Shown here in pieces: positions 17,016 through 26,419 of a stretch of DNA of 64,000 nt. Position 1 is the first letter of the stretch. Each line of letters starts with the position of its first letter. The notes under the pieces were generated by a model. The model was not told where the DNA came from. It ran no database searches and worked only from the letters and a program-made list of their open reading frames with translations. The translations under genes and the position numbers were made by a program. The stretch is from Pseudomonas kermanshahensis. GTDB taxonomy: Bacteria; Pseudomonadota; Gammaproteobacteria; Pseudomonadales; Pseudomonadaceae. The stretch lies in NCBI RefSeq assembly GCF_014269205.2, contig NZ_JABWRY020000001.1, positions 2,108,001 through 2,172,000 on the forward strand, read 5' to 3'.

Positions 17016-18046
17016 GGGGTGTGCAGGCATGCCTCGGCCTCCCGGGCAAGCTTGGCCTTGGTCACGTTGACCGCGCCAGGCAGGCTCACGTCGTTTTTGG
17101 CAGCAAGGATCTCGGCCATGACGCTGACGGCGATTTCGGCCGGGGTCTTGCTGCCGATGTAGATGCCGATAGGGCCGTGCAGGCGCTGGAGGCTGGCTTC
17201 GGTCTCGCCGAAGTGTTCCATCAGGCGCTCGCGGCGCAGCTGGCTGTTGCGCCGCGAGCCGATGGCGCCGATATAGAACGCCGGGCTGTGCAGGGCTTCG
17301 AGCAATGCCAGGTCGTCGAGCTTGGGGTCGTGGCTGAGGGCGACGACGGCGCTGCGCAGGTCGGGGGCGAAGGCGCGAACCACGTCGTCCGGCATCCCGG
17401 CCAGCTTCACCACGCCGTCGACGCTCCAGCCGCCCATGTACTCGGGCCGAGGGTCGCACACCGACACCGTGAAGCCGTTGAACAGGGCCATGGTCGCCAG
17501 GTATTCGGCCAGCGCGCCGGCGCCGATCAGCAGCACGCGGTAGCCAGGGCCGAGGGTGCTGAGCATGCGCTGGCCGTCGAAGCTGAACTGATCCGGTGTG
17601 GCGCTGGCCGTAAGCGTGGCTGCGCCGCTGCGCACATCCAGCTCGCGGCGTATCAGGCTACCGCTGTCCAGGCCGGCCAGCAGTTGCGCCAGGTGTGCTG
17701 CCGATGGCTCGAACTCGAGGATCAGTTGCAGGGTGCCGCCGCAGGGCAAGCCGAAACGGTGGGCGTCCTCGGCGCTGACGCCGTAGCGAACCACCTCCGG
17801 CAGCCCGGTCTGCATGCCGGGGCCGCCATAGGCGGTGGTGTAGCGGTGGATGAGATCGTCCTCGATGCAGCCACCGGACACGCTGCCGACCACGCGACCG
17901 TCGCTGCGCAGGGCCATCATCGAACCGACCGGGCGAGGGGAGGAGCCCCAGGTGCGGGCCACGGTGGCCAGCAGGACGCGTTCACCGCTGGCAAGCCAGT
18001 CACGGGCGGTGCGCAATACCAGCAGGTCGATGCTTTCCATTCTCAT
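17012..18046 (-). CDS. XdhC family Mo-enzyme maturation protein
   Basis: A 344-residue protein of the XdhC/CoxI family. The N-terminal domain has TWGSSPRPVGSMM and GSVSGGCIEDDL, with the conserved Cys. The C-terminal Rossmann domain starts VLLIGAGALAEYL. XdhC binds and protects sulfurated molybdenum cofactor and inserts it into Mo hydroxylases. It lies in the same direction as the 2Fe-2S, Mo and cytochrome genes, 137 bp after the cytochrome stop, and is coupled to the MocA-like gene. Confidence 0.9.
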   Translation of the reverse strand: MRMESIDLLVLRTARDWLASGERVLLATVARTWGSSPRPVGSMMALRSDGRVVGSVSGGCIEDDLIHRYTTAYGGPGMQTGLPEVVRYGVSAEDAHRFGLPCGGTLQLILEFEPSAAHLAQLLAGLDSGSLIRRELDVRSGAATLTASATPDQFSFDGQRMLSTLGPGYRVLLIGAGALAEYLATMALFNGFTVSVCDPRPEYMGGWSVDGVVKLAGMPDDVVRAFAPDLRSAVVALSHDPKLDDLALLEALHSPAFYIGAIGSRRNSQLRRERLMEHFGETEASLQRLHGPIGIYIGSKTPAEIAVSVMAEILAAKNDVSLPGAVNVTKAKLAREAEACLHTP

Positions 18047-18183
18047 TCTCCAAAGCGTAATACCTGTGCCGACCCTTTACTGATTCAGCAGGGTTGTGTG
18101 GGGAAATCACTCATCCACCCTTCTGTGGGAGCCGGCAACCCAAGGTGAACGCCTATAGAGACCGTGCCGTTCTCGATGAAACT

Positions 18184-19530
18184 TCATCGCATATGCAAGA
18201 TGATTGGGCTGCTGCTGGCCGGGTCGGTGTGCCCGCGCAACGTGCTAACTGCCTGTGCATCCACCGCGCTGCCGTGGTTGCCCCAACTGCTGCGCACAAA
18301 GCTCAGTACTTCGGCAACCTCCTGGTCCGACAATTGCTCGCGGAAGGCCGGCATGCGGTAGGCATCGGGCAGGCCAGCGGCAACGATGCGTTGCGAGCCG
18401 TTGAGGGTGATGTTGATCGCCGAGGCGTTCTCGCCGGCCAAGGCCGAGGTTGCGCCCGCTAACGGCGGCATCCATTCGGCCTGGCCCTTGCCGTCCAGCC
18501 CATGGCAAGAGGCGCAGCGCGTGACGTAGGTGTGGGCGCCTGGGCGCTCCAGTGTCGCCGCCGCCGATGCCGCTTGGTACTGCCAGGGCGTGCCGTCACG
18601 TTGCGGATCGCCTGGCAGCGATTTCAGGTAGTGGGCGATTGCCGCCAGGTCCTCGTCGGCCATGAACTGCGTGGAGTTGTTGAACGCCTCGGTCATCGAG
18701 CCATAGACCACGGCATGCCGGTTACGCCCAGTCTTGAGAAACTGGACAATCTCGGCTTCGCTCCAGCGCCCAAGGCCGGTGTTGTGATCGGCGCGCAGGC
18801 TCGGCGCGTACCAGCCATCGAGCAGCGCGCCGGCCAGGAACGGCTTGCCGTCTTCATCCAGAGCCTTTTCGTTGAAAGCCAGGCCGCGCGGGGTATGGCA
18901 GCTGCCGCAGTGCCCGGGGCCTTGGACAATATAAGCGCCGCGGTTCCACAGAGGGTCCTGGCCAGCCTTGGCCACGTAGGGCGTAGTGGGCGCAAACAGC
19001 CCGTTCCACAACGCGATGGGCCAGCGCAGGTTCAGCGGCCACGGGATATCGCTGGGGATATTCGGCTGGTTGGCAGGTTGCACGCCCCGCATGAAAAACG
19101 CGTACAACGCACGCACATCGTCATCGCTGAGCTTGGCGTAGGAGGGGTAGGGCATGGCCGGGTACAGACGCCGGCCACCGGGGGCGACGCCATGGCGCAC
19201 GGCGCGGTCGAAGTCGGCGAGGCTGTAGCCGCCGATGCCGGTGTCCCGGTCTGGGGTGATGTTGGTTGCATGGATCGCGCCTAACGGCGTGGCCATCTCC
19301 AGGCCCCCGGCGAACGGCTTGTTGTCGGGCAGGCTGTGGCAGGCCACGCAGTCGCTGAGCCGGGCCACGTACTCGCCGCGGCTGACCAGCGCCGCGTCGA
19401 CGCTGGCATTGTGTTCGGCCACGAAAGGCGACGCGGGCTCCCGGGTGACATACCAGGCCAGCAGGCCTGCCGCGACCAGGCACGGCAGCGCCAGCCAGCC
19501 GGCGGTTCTTGCGAATCGGCTGTGGGTCAT
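18184..19530 (-). CDS. Tri-haem cytochrome c subunit of Mo hydroxylase
   Basis: A 448-residue cytochrome with a membrane anchor or signal segment at 9-28 and three CxxCH haem motifs: CVACH at 61, CGSCH near 205 and CASCH near 338. It resembles the membrane-bound cytochrome subunits of alcohol and gluconate dehydrogenases. Starting 17 bp after the Mo-subunit stop, it is the likely electron exit from the periplasmic Mo enzyme to the quinone pool or terminal oxidase. Confidence 0.92.
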   Translation of the reverse strand: MTHSRFARTAGWLALPCLVAAGLLAWYVTREPASPFVAEHNASVDAALVSRGEYVARLSDCVACHSLPDNKPFAGGLEMATPLGAIHATNITPDRDTGIGGYSLADFDRAVRHGVAPGGRRLYPAMPYPSYAKLSDDDVRALYAFFMRGVQPANQPNIPSDIPWPLNLRWPIALWNGLFAPTTPYVAKAGQDPLWNRGAYIVQGPGHCGSCHTPRGLAFNEKALDEDGKPFLAGALLDGWYAPSLRADHNTGLGRWSEAEIVQFLKTGRNRHAVVYGSMTEAFNNSTQFMADEDLAAIAHYLKSLPGDPQRDGTPWQYQAASAAATLERPGAHTYVTRCASCHGLDGKGQAEWMPPLAGATSALAGENASAINITLNGSQRIVAAGLPDAYRMPAFREQLSDQEVAEVLSFVRSSWGNHGSAVDAQAVSTLRGHTDPASSSPIILHMR

Positions 19531-19547
19531 GGGCGTTCCTTGTCCTG

Positions 19548-21806
19548 TCAGGTGAAGGTGTAGCGGCTCAATGGGATGCTGCGGATGCGCTGGCCGGTCA
19601 GCCGCGCTACCGCGTTGGCCACCGCCGGTGCAACCGCGGGCAGCGGTGGTTCGCCGATGCCGCCCATCTTCGCGCCGCTTTCGACGATGCGCACATGCAC
19701 CCGGGCCATGCGCGAAGGCGGCAGGATCGGGTACAGGTCGTAGTTGCGCGCCCGGGGCTTGCCGTCGATGTACACCGCTTCTTCCAACAGGGTCTGCGAC
19801 AGGCCCAGGGCCACGGCGCCGTTGACCTGGGCTTCGATGATCGCCGGGTTGACGATGCTGCCTGGGTCGATGGCCTGCCAGATGTCGTGCACTTTGACCT
19901 GACCGTTTTCGATCGACACTTCGGCGATAACCGCCGCCTCCGAGCCAAACGGCGAGGCCATGGCCACACCGCGTGCCCGTTTGCTGCCGTCCTCGGCCGT
20001 GAATGGCCCACGCTTCCAGCCGCCGGACAACTCGCCGACCGCCTGTAGCAGGGTGGTCAGGCGCGGGTTGTCGCGCAACAGATGCAGGCGCAATTCATAA
20101 GGGTCCTTGCCGCCTTTGTCGGCCAGCTCGTCGAGGAAGGCTTCGTAGAAGAAGTCGTTCAGCGAGTTGCCCACCGAGCGCCAGTAGCCGAGCATGACCG
20201 GGCCTTTGACGTAGATTTGGGCAATGCGTTTGTTGGCGATGGCGTACGACTTGCCCGACAGCCCTTCAAGGGCGGTGGGGTCGATCTTGTCACCTTGTTT
20301 GCCGGCCAGTGCCTCGGTCGGGCCTTCGGTGGCACTCACGGCTTCTATCGCGACAGGCAGGCCATCGTCATCCAGTGCCCCACGGAATTTGACCACCGCC
20401 AGCGGCCGCAACACATCCCGCAGAAACTCTTCTTCGCGGCTCCAGATCAGTTTGACCGGGCGGCCCACCGCTTTGGCCAGGGCGATGGCCTGCGGGTAGG
20501 GGTTGGCCGAGTCATACAGAAAATGCCGGCCAAAAAAGCCGCCCAGCAGGGGTGAGTGCAGGGTGATGCGCGCAGGGTCGAGGCCGGTGCGTTTGGCGAT
20601 GTCGTCGCGGAACATGTCCGGCGCCTGGTTGGGCAACCACACCTCCAGCGAACCGTCGGGGTTGAAGCGGGCGAGCGCTGAGGGCGGCTCGAGCTGGGCG
20701 TGGTTGAGGTACTGGTTATGGTAGGTTGCCTCGATCTTGGTCTTGGCTTTGGCCAGCACCCCGGCCACATCGCCTTGGTTTTCCTCGTCGCGGGCCGGGC
20801 CTTGCTCGGTGGCCAGGCGGTCACGATAGGCGTCGCTGGAAAAGTCGGCCGGCATCGGCCTTACCGGCGAATCGCTGCCGGGCTCCTGCCAGTCCACCTG
20901 GAGGGCCTCGACTGCGCGCTTGGCATGCCACCAGCGTTCGGCGACCACCGCCACCGCGCCGGGTAGTTGATGCACCGAATGCACGCCTTTCATGGCCTTG
21001 ACCTGTGTTTCGTTGCGCAGGCTGCCAACCGTCATGCCCAGGCGCGGTGCGTGCTGGACGGCGGCGTGGAGCATGCCGTCGAGCTTGATGTCGATGGTGT
21101 ACACGGCCTTGCCGGTGGATTTGTCATAGGCATCGACCCGGCGCACCGGTTTGCCGATCCAGCGGAACTGGCTGGGGTCGCGCAGCTTCACGCTGGCCGG
21201 GTCTGGCACCGGCAGGTCGAGGGCGCGCGCGGCCAGTTCGCCGTAGGGCACCGAGCGGCCTGAGGGTGCATGGATGACCTTGCCGGGTTCGGTGGAAAGT
21301 TCGTCGACCGGCACCCCCAACTGCTCGGCACCTGCCTGCAGCAACATGGCCCGGGCCAGGGCGCCGAGGCGGCGCATGGTCGGGTAACTCATGCGTACCG
21401 ACATGCTGCCGCCGGTGATGCGCATGCCGTTTTCCATCACCACGTAAGCTTCGCCAGGCGGCGCGCTGTCGACCAGGAACGTGGCCGGGTCGGCGTCCAG
21501 TTCTTCGCCGACGATCTGTGCCATGGCGGTGTAGGTGCCTTGGCCACCCTCCATGAACGGGCAGAGCAGGCGCACGGTGCTGTCCGGGCGAATTTCCAGG
21601 AAGGCCGGTACTTGTGTGCCGCGCTCCTGGACCGCGGTGGTGGCGGCCTGGACCCGTGCCGAGCCCAGCGGCAACCCAAACCCGAGTACCAGCGCGCCCG
21701 CGGCGGCGCCCGCCGAGGCTAGCAGGAAGCGGCGGCGTGACAGGTTAACCGGCTCACCCAGCGGCAGCGCCGACAGCTCGGCAGGGGTATCGATACGCGT
21801 GTTCAT
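19548..21806 (-). CDS. Periplasmic xanthine-dehydrogenase-family Mo subunit (isoquinoline oxidoreductase beta-like)
   Basis: A 752-residue molybdopterin-binding subunit. A twin-arginine signal (SRRRFLL at about 23-29, then a hydrophobic stretch) shows export of the folded enzyme. Family blocks include FMEGGQGTYT near the cofactor, GGFFGRHF, and the C-terminal GIGEPPLPAVAPA with the catalytic Glu. The start ATG overlaps the last base of the 2Fe-2S stop (TGATG). Members oxidise N-heterocycles or aldehydes; related three-subunit periplasmic enzymes (PaoEFG) are reported to oxidise aromatic and furan aldehydes. The substrate here is inferred, not shown. Confidence 0.9.
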   Translation of the reverse strand: MNTRIDTPAELSALPLGEPVNLSRRRFLLASAGAAAGALVLGFGLPLGSARVQAATTAVQERGTQVPAFLEIRPDSTVRLLCPFMEGGQGTYTAMAQIVGEELDADPATFLVDSAPPGEAYVVMENGMRITGGSMSVRMSYPTMRRLGALARAMLLQAGAEQLGVPVDELSTEPGKVIHAPSGRSVPYGELAARALDLPVPDPASVKLRDPSQFRWIGKPVRRVDAYDKSTGKAVYTIDIKLDGMLHAAVQHAPRLGMTVGSLRNETQVKAMKGVHSVHQLPGAVAVVAERWWHAKRAVEALQVDWQEPGSDSPVRPMPADFSSDAYRDRLATEQGPARDEENQGDVAGVLAKAKTKIEATYHNQYLNHAQLEPPSALARFNPDGSLEVWLPNQAPDMFRDDIAKRTGLDPARITLHSPLLGGFFGRHFLYDSANPYPQAIALAKAVGRPVKLIWSREEEFLRDVLRPLAVVKFRGALDDDGLPVAIEAVSATEGPTEALAGKQGDKIDPTALEGLSGKSYAIANKRIAQIYVKGPVMLGYWRSVGNSLNDFFYEAFLDELADKGGKDPYELRLHLLRDNPRLTTLLQAVGELSGGWKRGPFTAEDGSKRARGVAMASPFGSEAAVIAEVSIENGQVKVHDIWQAIDPGSIVNPAIIEAQVNGAVALGLSQTLLEEAVYIDGKPRARNYDLYPILPPSRMARVHVRIVESGAKMGGIGEPPLPAVAPAVANAVARLTGQRIRSIPLSRYTFT

Positions 21807-22264
21807 CACGCCTTCTCCCGCTGGGCCGCAAGCTCGTGGACGGCGGCATGGATGGCGTTGTAAGTGCCGCAGCGGCACAGGTTGACCATCGCGGCATCGA
21901 TCTGCGCGTCGTTGGGCTGGGGCGTGTGCTTGAGCAGCGCCGTGGCGGCCATCACCTGGCCTGACTGGCAGTAGCCACACTGCGCCACCTGGTGCTCGAC
22001 CCAGGCCGCGACCACACGCTTGCCAACGGCGTCGTCCTCGATCGCCTCGATGGTGGTCACTTCGCGCCCGACCACGCCTGCCACCGGGGTCACGCAGGCG
22101 CGCACCACGCTGCCGTCCACCAGCACCGAGCAAGCGCCGCATTGCGCCAGGCCGCAGCCATACTTGGTGCCGGTCAGCCCCAGGTCGTCACGGATCACCC
22201 ACAACAGGGGCGTGTCAGCGTCGGCCTCGACCTGATAGGTCTTCTGGTTGATGCGTAGTTCCAT
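21806..22264 (-). CDS. 2Fe-2S subunit of Mo hydroxylase (isoquinoline oxidoreductase alpha-like)
   Basis: A 152-residue iron-sulfur subunit with two 2Fe-2S clusters. The plant-ferredoxin-type ligands are in YGCGLAQCGACSV with a later Cys (RACVTP). The helical-domain cluster is in QCGYCQSGQV and NLCRCGTYN. It has no signal of its own and is probably co-exported with the Tat-bearing large subunit. It is the first gene of the leftward operon: 2Fe-2S, Mo subunit, cytochrome c, XdhC, MocA-like. Confidence 0.93.
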   Translation of the reverse strand: MELRINQKTYQVEADADTPLLWVIRDDLGLTGTKYGCGLAQCGACSVLVDGSVVRACVTPVAGVVGREVTTIEAIEDDAVGKRVVAAWVEHQVAQCGYCQSGQVMAATALLKHTPQPNDAQIDAAMVNLCRCGTYNAIHAAVHELAAQREKA

Positions 22265-22517
22265 GGTTCACCTGCTCATCATCGGTTTGCTGTCGCGTTG
22301 TCGTCGTGAGTGGGGATACGTTGCCCCCAATCCAGAAACGCTAGCACAGCGCTACGACCGGCGAGCAGGCGCTGCCGACAGGTCAGGAGGATCAGGCAAG
22401 GAATTCGGCGGAATGCGCAAGGCGGGCGTTGGCGGCAGGCAAACAGGACTTCCAGGCGAAAAACCCGGATAATGCCGGCCAATTTCGTTTTGCACGCTTA
22501 ACTCACGGTAATCCCGC

Positions 22518-24704
22518 ATGGAAATCAAGGTCAATTTTCTCGACAATCTCCGTCTCGAAGCCAAGTTCGACGACTTCACGGTGATCGCCGACCAACCGAT
22601 CCGTTACAAAGGCGACGGTTCGGCCCCGGGGCCGTTCGACTATTTCCTGGCGTCTTCGGCCCTGTGCGCGGCTTACTTCGTGAAGCTGTACTGCCAGACC
22701 CGCGACATCCCCACCGAAAACATTCGGCTGTCGCAGAACAACATCGTCGATCCGGAAAACCGCTACAACCAGATCTTCAAGATCCAGGTCGAGCTGCCTG
22801 AAGACATTTCCGAGAAGGACCGCCAGGGCATCCTGCGTTCCATCGACCGTTGCACGGTAAAGAAGGTCGTGCAGACCGGGCCTGAATTCGTCATCGAGGT
22901 GGTGGACAACCTCGACGCCGATGCCCAGGGGTTACTGATGCCGGTGTCGGACACCAGTACCTACATCCCGGGCAAGGACCTGCCGCTGGAGCAGACCATC
23001 GCCAACATGTCGGCGATTCTCGCGGGCCTTGGGATGAAGATCGAGATCGCCTCGTGGCGCAATATAGTGCCCAACGTGTGGTCGCTGCATGTGCGCGATG
23101 CACAGTCGCCGATGTGCTTCACCAATGGCAAGGGTTCAACCAAGGAGGCCGCGCTGGCCTCGGCGCTGGGTGAGTTCATCGAGCGCCTGAACTGCAACTT
23201 CTTCTACAACGACCAGTTCTGGGGCGAGGACATCGCTAACGCGCCGTTCGTGCATTACCCGAACGAGCAGTGGTTCAAGCCGGGCCCCAAGGACGCGCTG
23301 CCCAGCGAGATCCTCGACGCGAACTGCCTGGAAATCTACAACCCCGACGGTGAACTGCGCGGCTCGCACCTGTACGACACCAACTCGGGCAACACCGCGC
23401 GGGGCATCTGCTCGCTGCCATTCGTGCGCCAGTCGGACCAGGAGGTGGTGTACTTCCCGTCCAACCTGATCGAGAACCTGTTCCTCAGCAACGGCATGAG
23501 CGCGGGCAACACCCTCGCTGAGGCGCAAGTGCAGTGCCTGTCGGAAATCTTCGAGCGTGCGGTGAAGCGCGAGATCCTCGAAGGCGAACTGTGCCTGCCG
23601 GATGTACCGCAGGAAGTGCTGGCCAAGTACCCCGGCATCGTTGCCGGTATTCAGGGGCTGGAAGAGCAGGGCTTCCCGGTGCTGGTCAAGGACGCATCGC
23701 TGGGCGGTGAGTTCCCGGTCATGTGCGTGACCTTGATGAACCCGCGCACCGGTGGCGTGTTCGCCTCATTCGGCGCGCACCCGAGCCTGGAAGTGGCGTT
23801 GGAGCGCAGCCTCACCGAGTTGTTGCAGGGCCGCAGCTTCGAAGGCCTGAACGACCTGCCGCAGCCCACCTTCGAAAGCCACGCGCTGACCGAGCCGAAC
23901 AACTTCGTCGAGCACTTCATCGACTCCAGCGGCGTGGTGTCGTGGCGCTTCTTCAGCGCCAAGGCCGATTTCGAATTTGTCGAGTGGGACTTCTCTGGCC
24001 ATGGCGAAGATTCCAACGTGCAGGAAGCTGCGACCCTGTTCGGCATCCTCGACGACCTGGGCAAAGAAGTGTACATGGCGGTGTACGACAACCTCGGTGC
24101 CACCGCGTGCCGCATCCTGGTGCCGGGTTACTCGGAGATCTACCCGGTCGAGGACCTGATCTGGGACAACACCAACCGGGCCTTGTCGTTCCGCGCTGAC
24201 ATCCTCAACCTGCACAGCCTGGACAACCGTTCGCTGAAGTTGCTGCTCAAGCGCCTGGACAACTGCGATGTGGACGATTACACCACCATCACCACGTTGA
24301 TCGGCGTTGAGTTCGACGACAATACGGTGTGGGGCCAGTTGACCATTCTTGAGCTGAAGCTACTGATCTGCCTGGCCGTGCAGCGCTTCGAAGATGCCAA
24401 GGAGCTGGTTGAGGCGTTCCTTCAGTTCAACGACAACACCGTCGAGCGTGGCCTGTTCTACCAGGCGTTGAACGTGGTGCTGGAAGTGGTGCTGGATGAT
24501 GACCTAGAGATGGAAGACTACGAAACCAACTTCCGCCGCATGTTCGGCAACCCGCGGATGGACGCGGTGCTGGGCTCGGTGGACGGCAGCGTGCGCTTCC
24601 ACGGCCTGACGCCGACCAGCATGAAGCTGGAAGGGCTGGATCGTCATTTGCGTTTGATCGAGAGCTACAAGAAGCTGCATGCGGCTCGGGCCAAGTTTGC
24701 CTGA
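22518..24704 (+). CDS. OsmC-domain / YcaO-domain fusion protein
   Basis: A 728-residue cytoplasmic protein. Residues about 1-145 resemble OsmC/Ohr folds (PIRYKGDGSAPGPFDYFLASSALCAAYF). From about 160 to 560 is a YcaO domain (TNGKGSTKEAALASALGEFIERLN, and GNTLAEAQVQCLSEIFERAVKREI). A helical C-terminal extension of about 150 residues follows. YcaO enzymes phosphorylate peptide backbones to form azolines, thioamides or macroamidines; E. coli YcaO is linked to methylthiolation of ribosomal protein S12. No precursor peptide, dehydrogenase or exporter gene is adjacent, so a housekeeping role is more likely than RiPP synthesis. Confidence 0.92.
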   Translation: MEIKVNFLDNLRLEAKFDDFTVIADQPIRYKGDGSAPGPFDYFLASSALCAAYFVKLYCQTRDIPTENIRLSQNNIVDPENRYNQIFKIQVELPEDISEKDRQGILRSIDRCTVKKVVQTGPEFVIEVVDNLDADAQGLLMPVSDTSTYIPGKDLPLEQTIANMSAILAGLGMKIEIASWRNIVPNVWSLHVRDAQSPMCFTNGKGSTKEAALASALGEFIERLNCNFFYNDQFWGEDIANAPFVHYPNEQWFKPGPKDALPSEILDANCLEIYNPDGELRGSHLYDTNSGNTARGICSLPFVRQSDQEVVYFPSNLIENLFLSNGMSAGNTLAEAQVQCLSEIFERAVKREILEGELCLPDVPQEVLAKYPGIVAGIQGLEEQGFPVLVKDASLGGEFPVMCVTLMNPRTGGVFASFGAHPSLEVALERSLTELLQGRSFEGLNDLPQPTFESHALTEPNNFVEHFIDSSGVVSWRFFSAKADFEFVEWDFSGHGEDSNVQEAATLFGILDDLGKEVYMAVYDNLGATACRILVPGYSEIYPVEDLIWDNTNRALSFRADILNLHSLDNRSLKLLLKRLDNCDVDDYTTITTLIGVEFDDNTVWGQLTILELKLLICLAVQRFEDAKELVEAFLQFNDNTVERGLFYQALNVVLEVVLDDDLEMEDYETNFRRMFGNPRMDAVLGSVDGSVRFHGLTPTSMKLEGLDRHLRLIESYKKLHAARAKFA

Positions 24705-25097
24705 TAGACCGAGCGCCGCAAGCGCGGCGCTTCGCAGCACAAGGCTGCTCCTACACAGGCCCGATTCGGCGCCAAGAAGGTCGCGCGCCCCTGCCGCAGG
24801 ATTAATTGGCCCGAAACAATTGTAGGAGCAGCCTTGTGCTGCGAAGCGTCGCGCAAGCGGCGCTTGATCCCGCAAGCGCCAACCCCCCCAAACCGTACAC
24901 CTCGCAACCATCCCCATATAGCGGTTAATGCTTTCCGCTATCTCAAATCCGTCTTGCCTCTCACCCCCCACCGCTTGCCGTTTCCCCCATCAGGCGCATA
25001 ATTTTTTGCTGCCCCCACGGGCTTGACCCCTCAACCTATCCATGGCGCGATGACTGCCAGAAGGACCTCGGCCGCGCACAACACGAAGGCGCAGACC
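24705..25097. other. Intergenic region with REP doublet
   Basis: 393 bp between the OsmC-YcaO gene and the methyltransferase. The first part holds the inverted REP pair described separately. From about 24880 to 25097 there is no further structure I can name; the methyltransferase promoter should lie here. An upstream in-frame ATG at 25023 exists but has no better ribosome-binding site. Confidence 0.5.
24713..24863. repeat. REP inverted pair (family B, gcagcacaaggctgctcctac)
   Basis: Two arms of about 43 nt in inverse orientation (24713-24756 and 24821-24863) separated by 64 nt. Each contains the gcagcacaaggctgctcctac core with an outer stretch rich in gcgc. The pair begins nine bases after the OsmC-YcaO stop codon, so it will form the 3' end structure of that transcript. 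Confidence 0.85.
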
Positions 25098-25910
25098 ATG
25101 AGCACCCCTTTGGATACCAATGCCTTGAAATCCCGCCAGCAAGCTGCATGGGCCAGCGGTGACTACGCCGTGATCGGCACCACCCTGCAGCTGGTGGGTG
25201 AACGCCTGGCCGAAGCCTGTGATTTGCGCTGGGACGAGCAGGTGCTGGACGTGGCGGCCGGCAACGGCAATGCCACCCTGGCCGCCGCGCGGCGCGGTTG
25301 CCGCGTCACCTCCACCGACTACGTGGCCGAGTTGCTCAAGCGCGGTGAGGCACGCGCTCAGGCCGAGCACCTGAACGTGATGTTTCAAGTGGCCGATGCC
25401 GAAGCGCTGCCGTTCGCCGAGGGTGCATTCGATGCCGTTCTGTCGACCTTCGGTGTGATGTTCACCCCCGATCAGGCCCAGGCCGCGCGGGAATTGAGCC
25501 GCGTCTGTCGGTCCGGCGGCCGGATTGGCCTGGCGAACTGGACGCCGCAGGGTTTCGTTGGCCAGATGTTCAAGACGCTCGGGCGCCACGTTCCGCCGCC
25601 AGCCGGGGCATTGCCCCCTTCGCGCTGGGGTGACGAGGAGCAGTTGCGGGTACTGTTCGACAGGGCGCTGGGCCAGATGCAGGTCGCCCGTCAACACTTC
25701 AACTTCCGCTATCGCTCTGCAGCGCACTTCATCGATGTGTTCCGCACTTGGTATGGGCCGGTGCACAAGGCGTTTGCGGCATTGGCGCCTGAAGCCGCCA
25801 ATGCGCTGGAGAGCGACCTGACTGCGCTGTTGAATGAAAACAACGTGGGGGGCGGGGCCTCGCTGGTGGTCCCCAGCGAGTATCTGGAGGTGGTGATCAC
25901 GCGGCGTTGA
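25098..25910 (+). CDS. Class I SAM-dependent methyltransferase
   Basis: A 270-residue methyltransferase of the Methyltransf_11/UbiE-like group. Motif I is VLDVAAGNGNATL near residue 50, motif II is in VADAEALPFAEGAFDAVLSTFG, and motif III in CRSGGRIGLANW. The substrate is not evident and no pathway neighbour helps. The start was chosen at the ATG giving MSTPLDTN, since the upstream extension is low-complexity. It ends 17 bp before the convergent lipoprotein gene. Confidence 0.87.
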   Translation: MSTPLDTNALKSRQQAAWASGDYAVIGTTLQLVGERLAEACDLRWDEQVLDVAAGNGNATLAAARRGCRVTSTDYVAELLKRGEARAQAEHLNVMFQVADAEALPFAEGAFDAVLSTFGVMFTPDQAQAARELSRVCRSGGRIGLANWTPQGFVGQMFKTLGRHVPPPAGALPPSRWGDEEQLRVLFDRALGQMQVARQHFNFRYRSAAHFIDVFRTWYGPVHKAFAALAPEAANALESDLTALLNENNVGGGASLVVPSEYLEVVITRR

Positions 25911-25927
25911 GCGTCAGCGACTGCTGC

Positions 25928-26227
25928 CTAGTTCTTGCACTTGGCCATCACCACCTGGCAGGTCTTCGGCGTCCCCCCAGACCTGCCTGCATAGCGCACA
26001 CAGTTGTTCAGCGACTTCTGCCGGGCAATGCTCAGGGTATTGCCCCAGGCCAGGCCACCTTCGCCCGTAGTCGGTACGGCCTTGGCGAAGCAGTTGGAGC
26101 CAACGGTGGAGGCCGCATAGCGGGCTTGGTTTTTTTTGCTGGAGCAGCCCGCGCTCAGCCCCAGGCCGAGGATGAGCAGCGTGTTCAGTGCCCAGAACGC
26201 CCACGTGCGCTCCCGGTAGTCGCTCAT
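25928..26227 (-). CDS. Small lipoprotein, DUF4189-like
   Basis: A 99-residue predicted lipoprotein: a short charged start, a hydrophobic segment (ALNTLLILGLGLSAG) and lipobox Cys at about residue 28 (LSAGC). The mature part carries four cysteines and the stretch AWGNTLSIARQKSLNNC, reminiscent of DUF4189 domains whose cysteines pair. Function unknown. A strong AAGGAG lies 8 nt before the ATG, which fixes the start. Confidence 0.75.
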   Translation of the reverse strand: MSDYRERTWAFWALNTLLILGLGLSAGCSSKKNQARYAASTVGSNCFAKAVPTTGEGGLAWGNTLSIARQKSLNNCVRYAGRSGGTPKTCQVVMAKCKN

Positions 26228-26419
26228 GCTGTTCTCCTTGTTCGAATGATGCCAAAGCGCTGAAGGTGGAAAAGTACAGCGCGGGTGCTTGCAGGATACC
26301 ATTCAAGCGAAACGGTGAACTATCCCGTCGTAGAGACGCTCCTTTCTTTAGCGCACCCCGCGCACGCTTGATGATGTCTTTGTCATCAGGCTCGGGTCAC
26401 TGAACGATAAGGAGGCGCC

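Noticed and set aside
16898..18148. 416-residue plus-strand frame over the xdhC/mocA-like genes
   Set aside because: Opposite strand of two well-supported maturation genes; no recognisable domain and poor start context.
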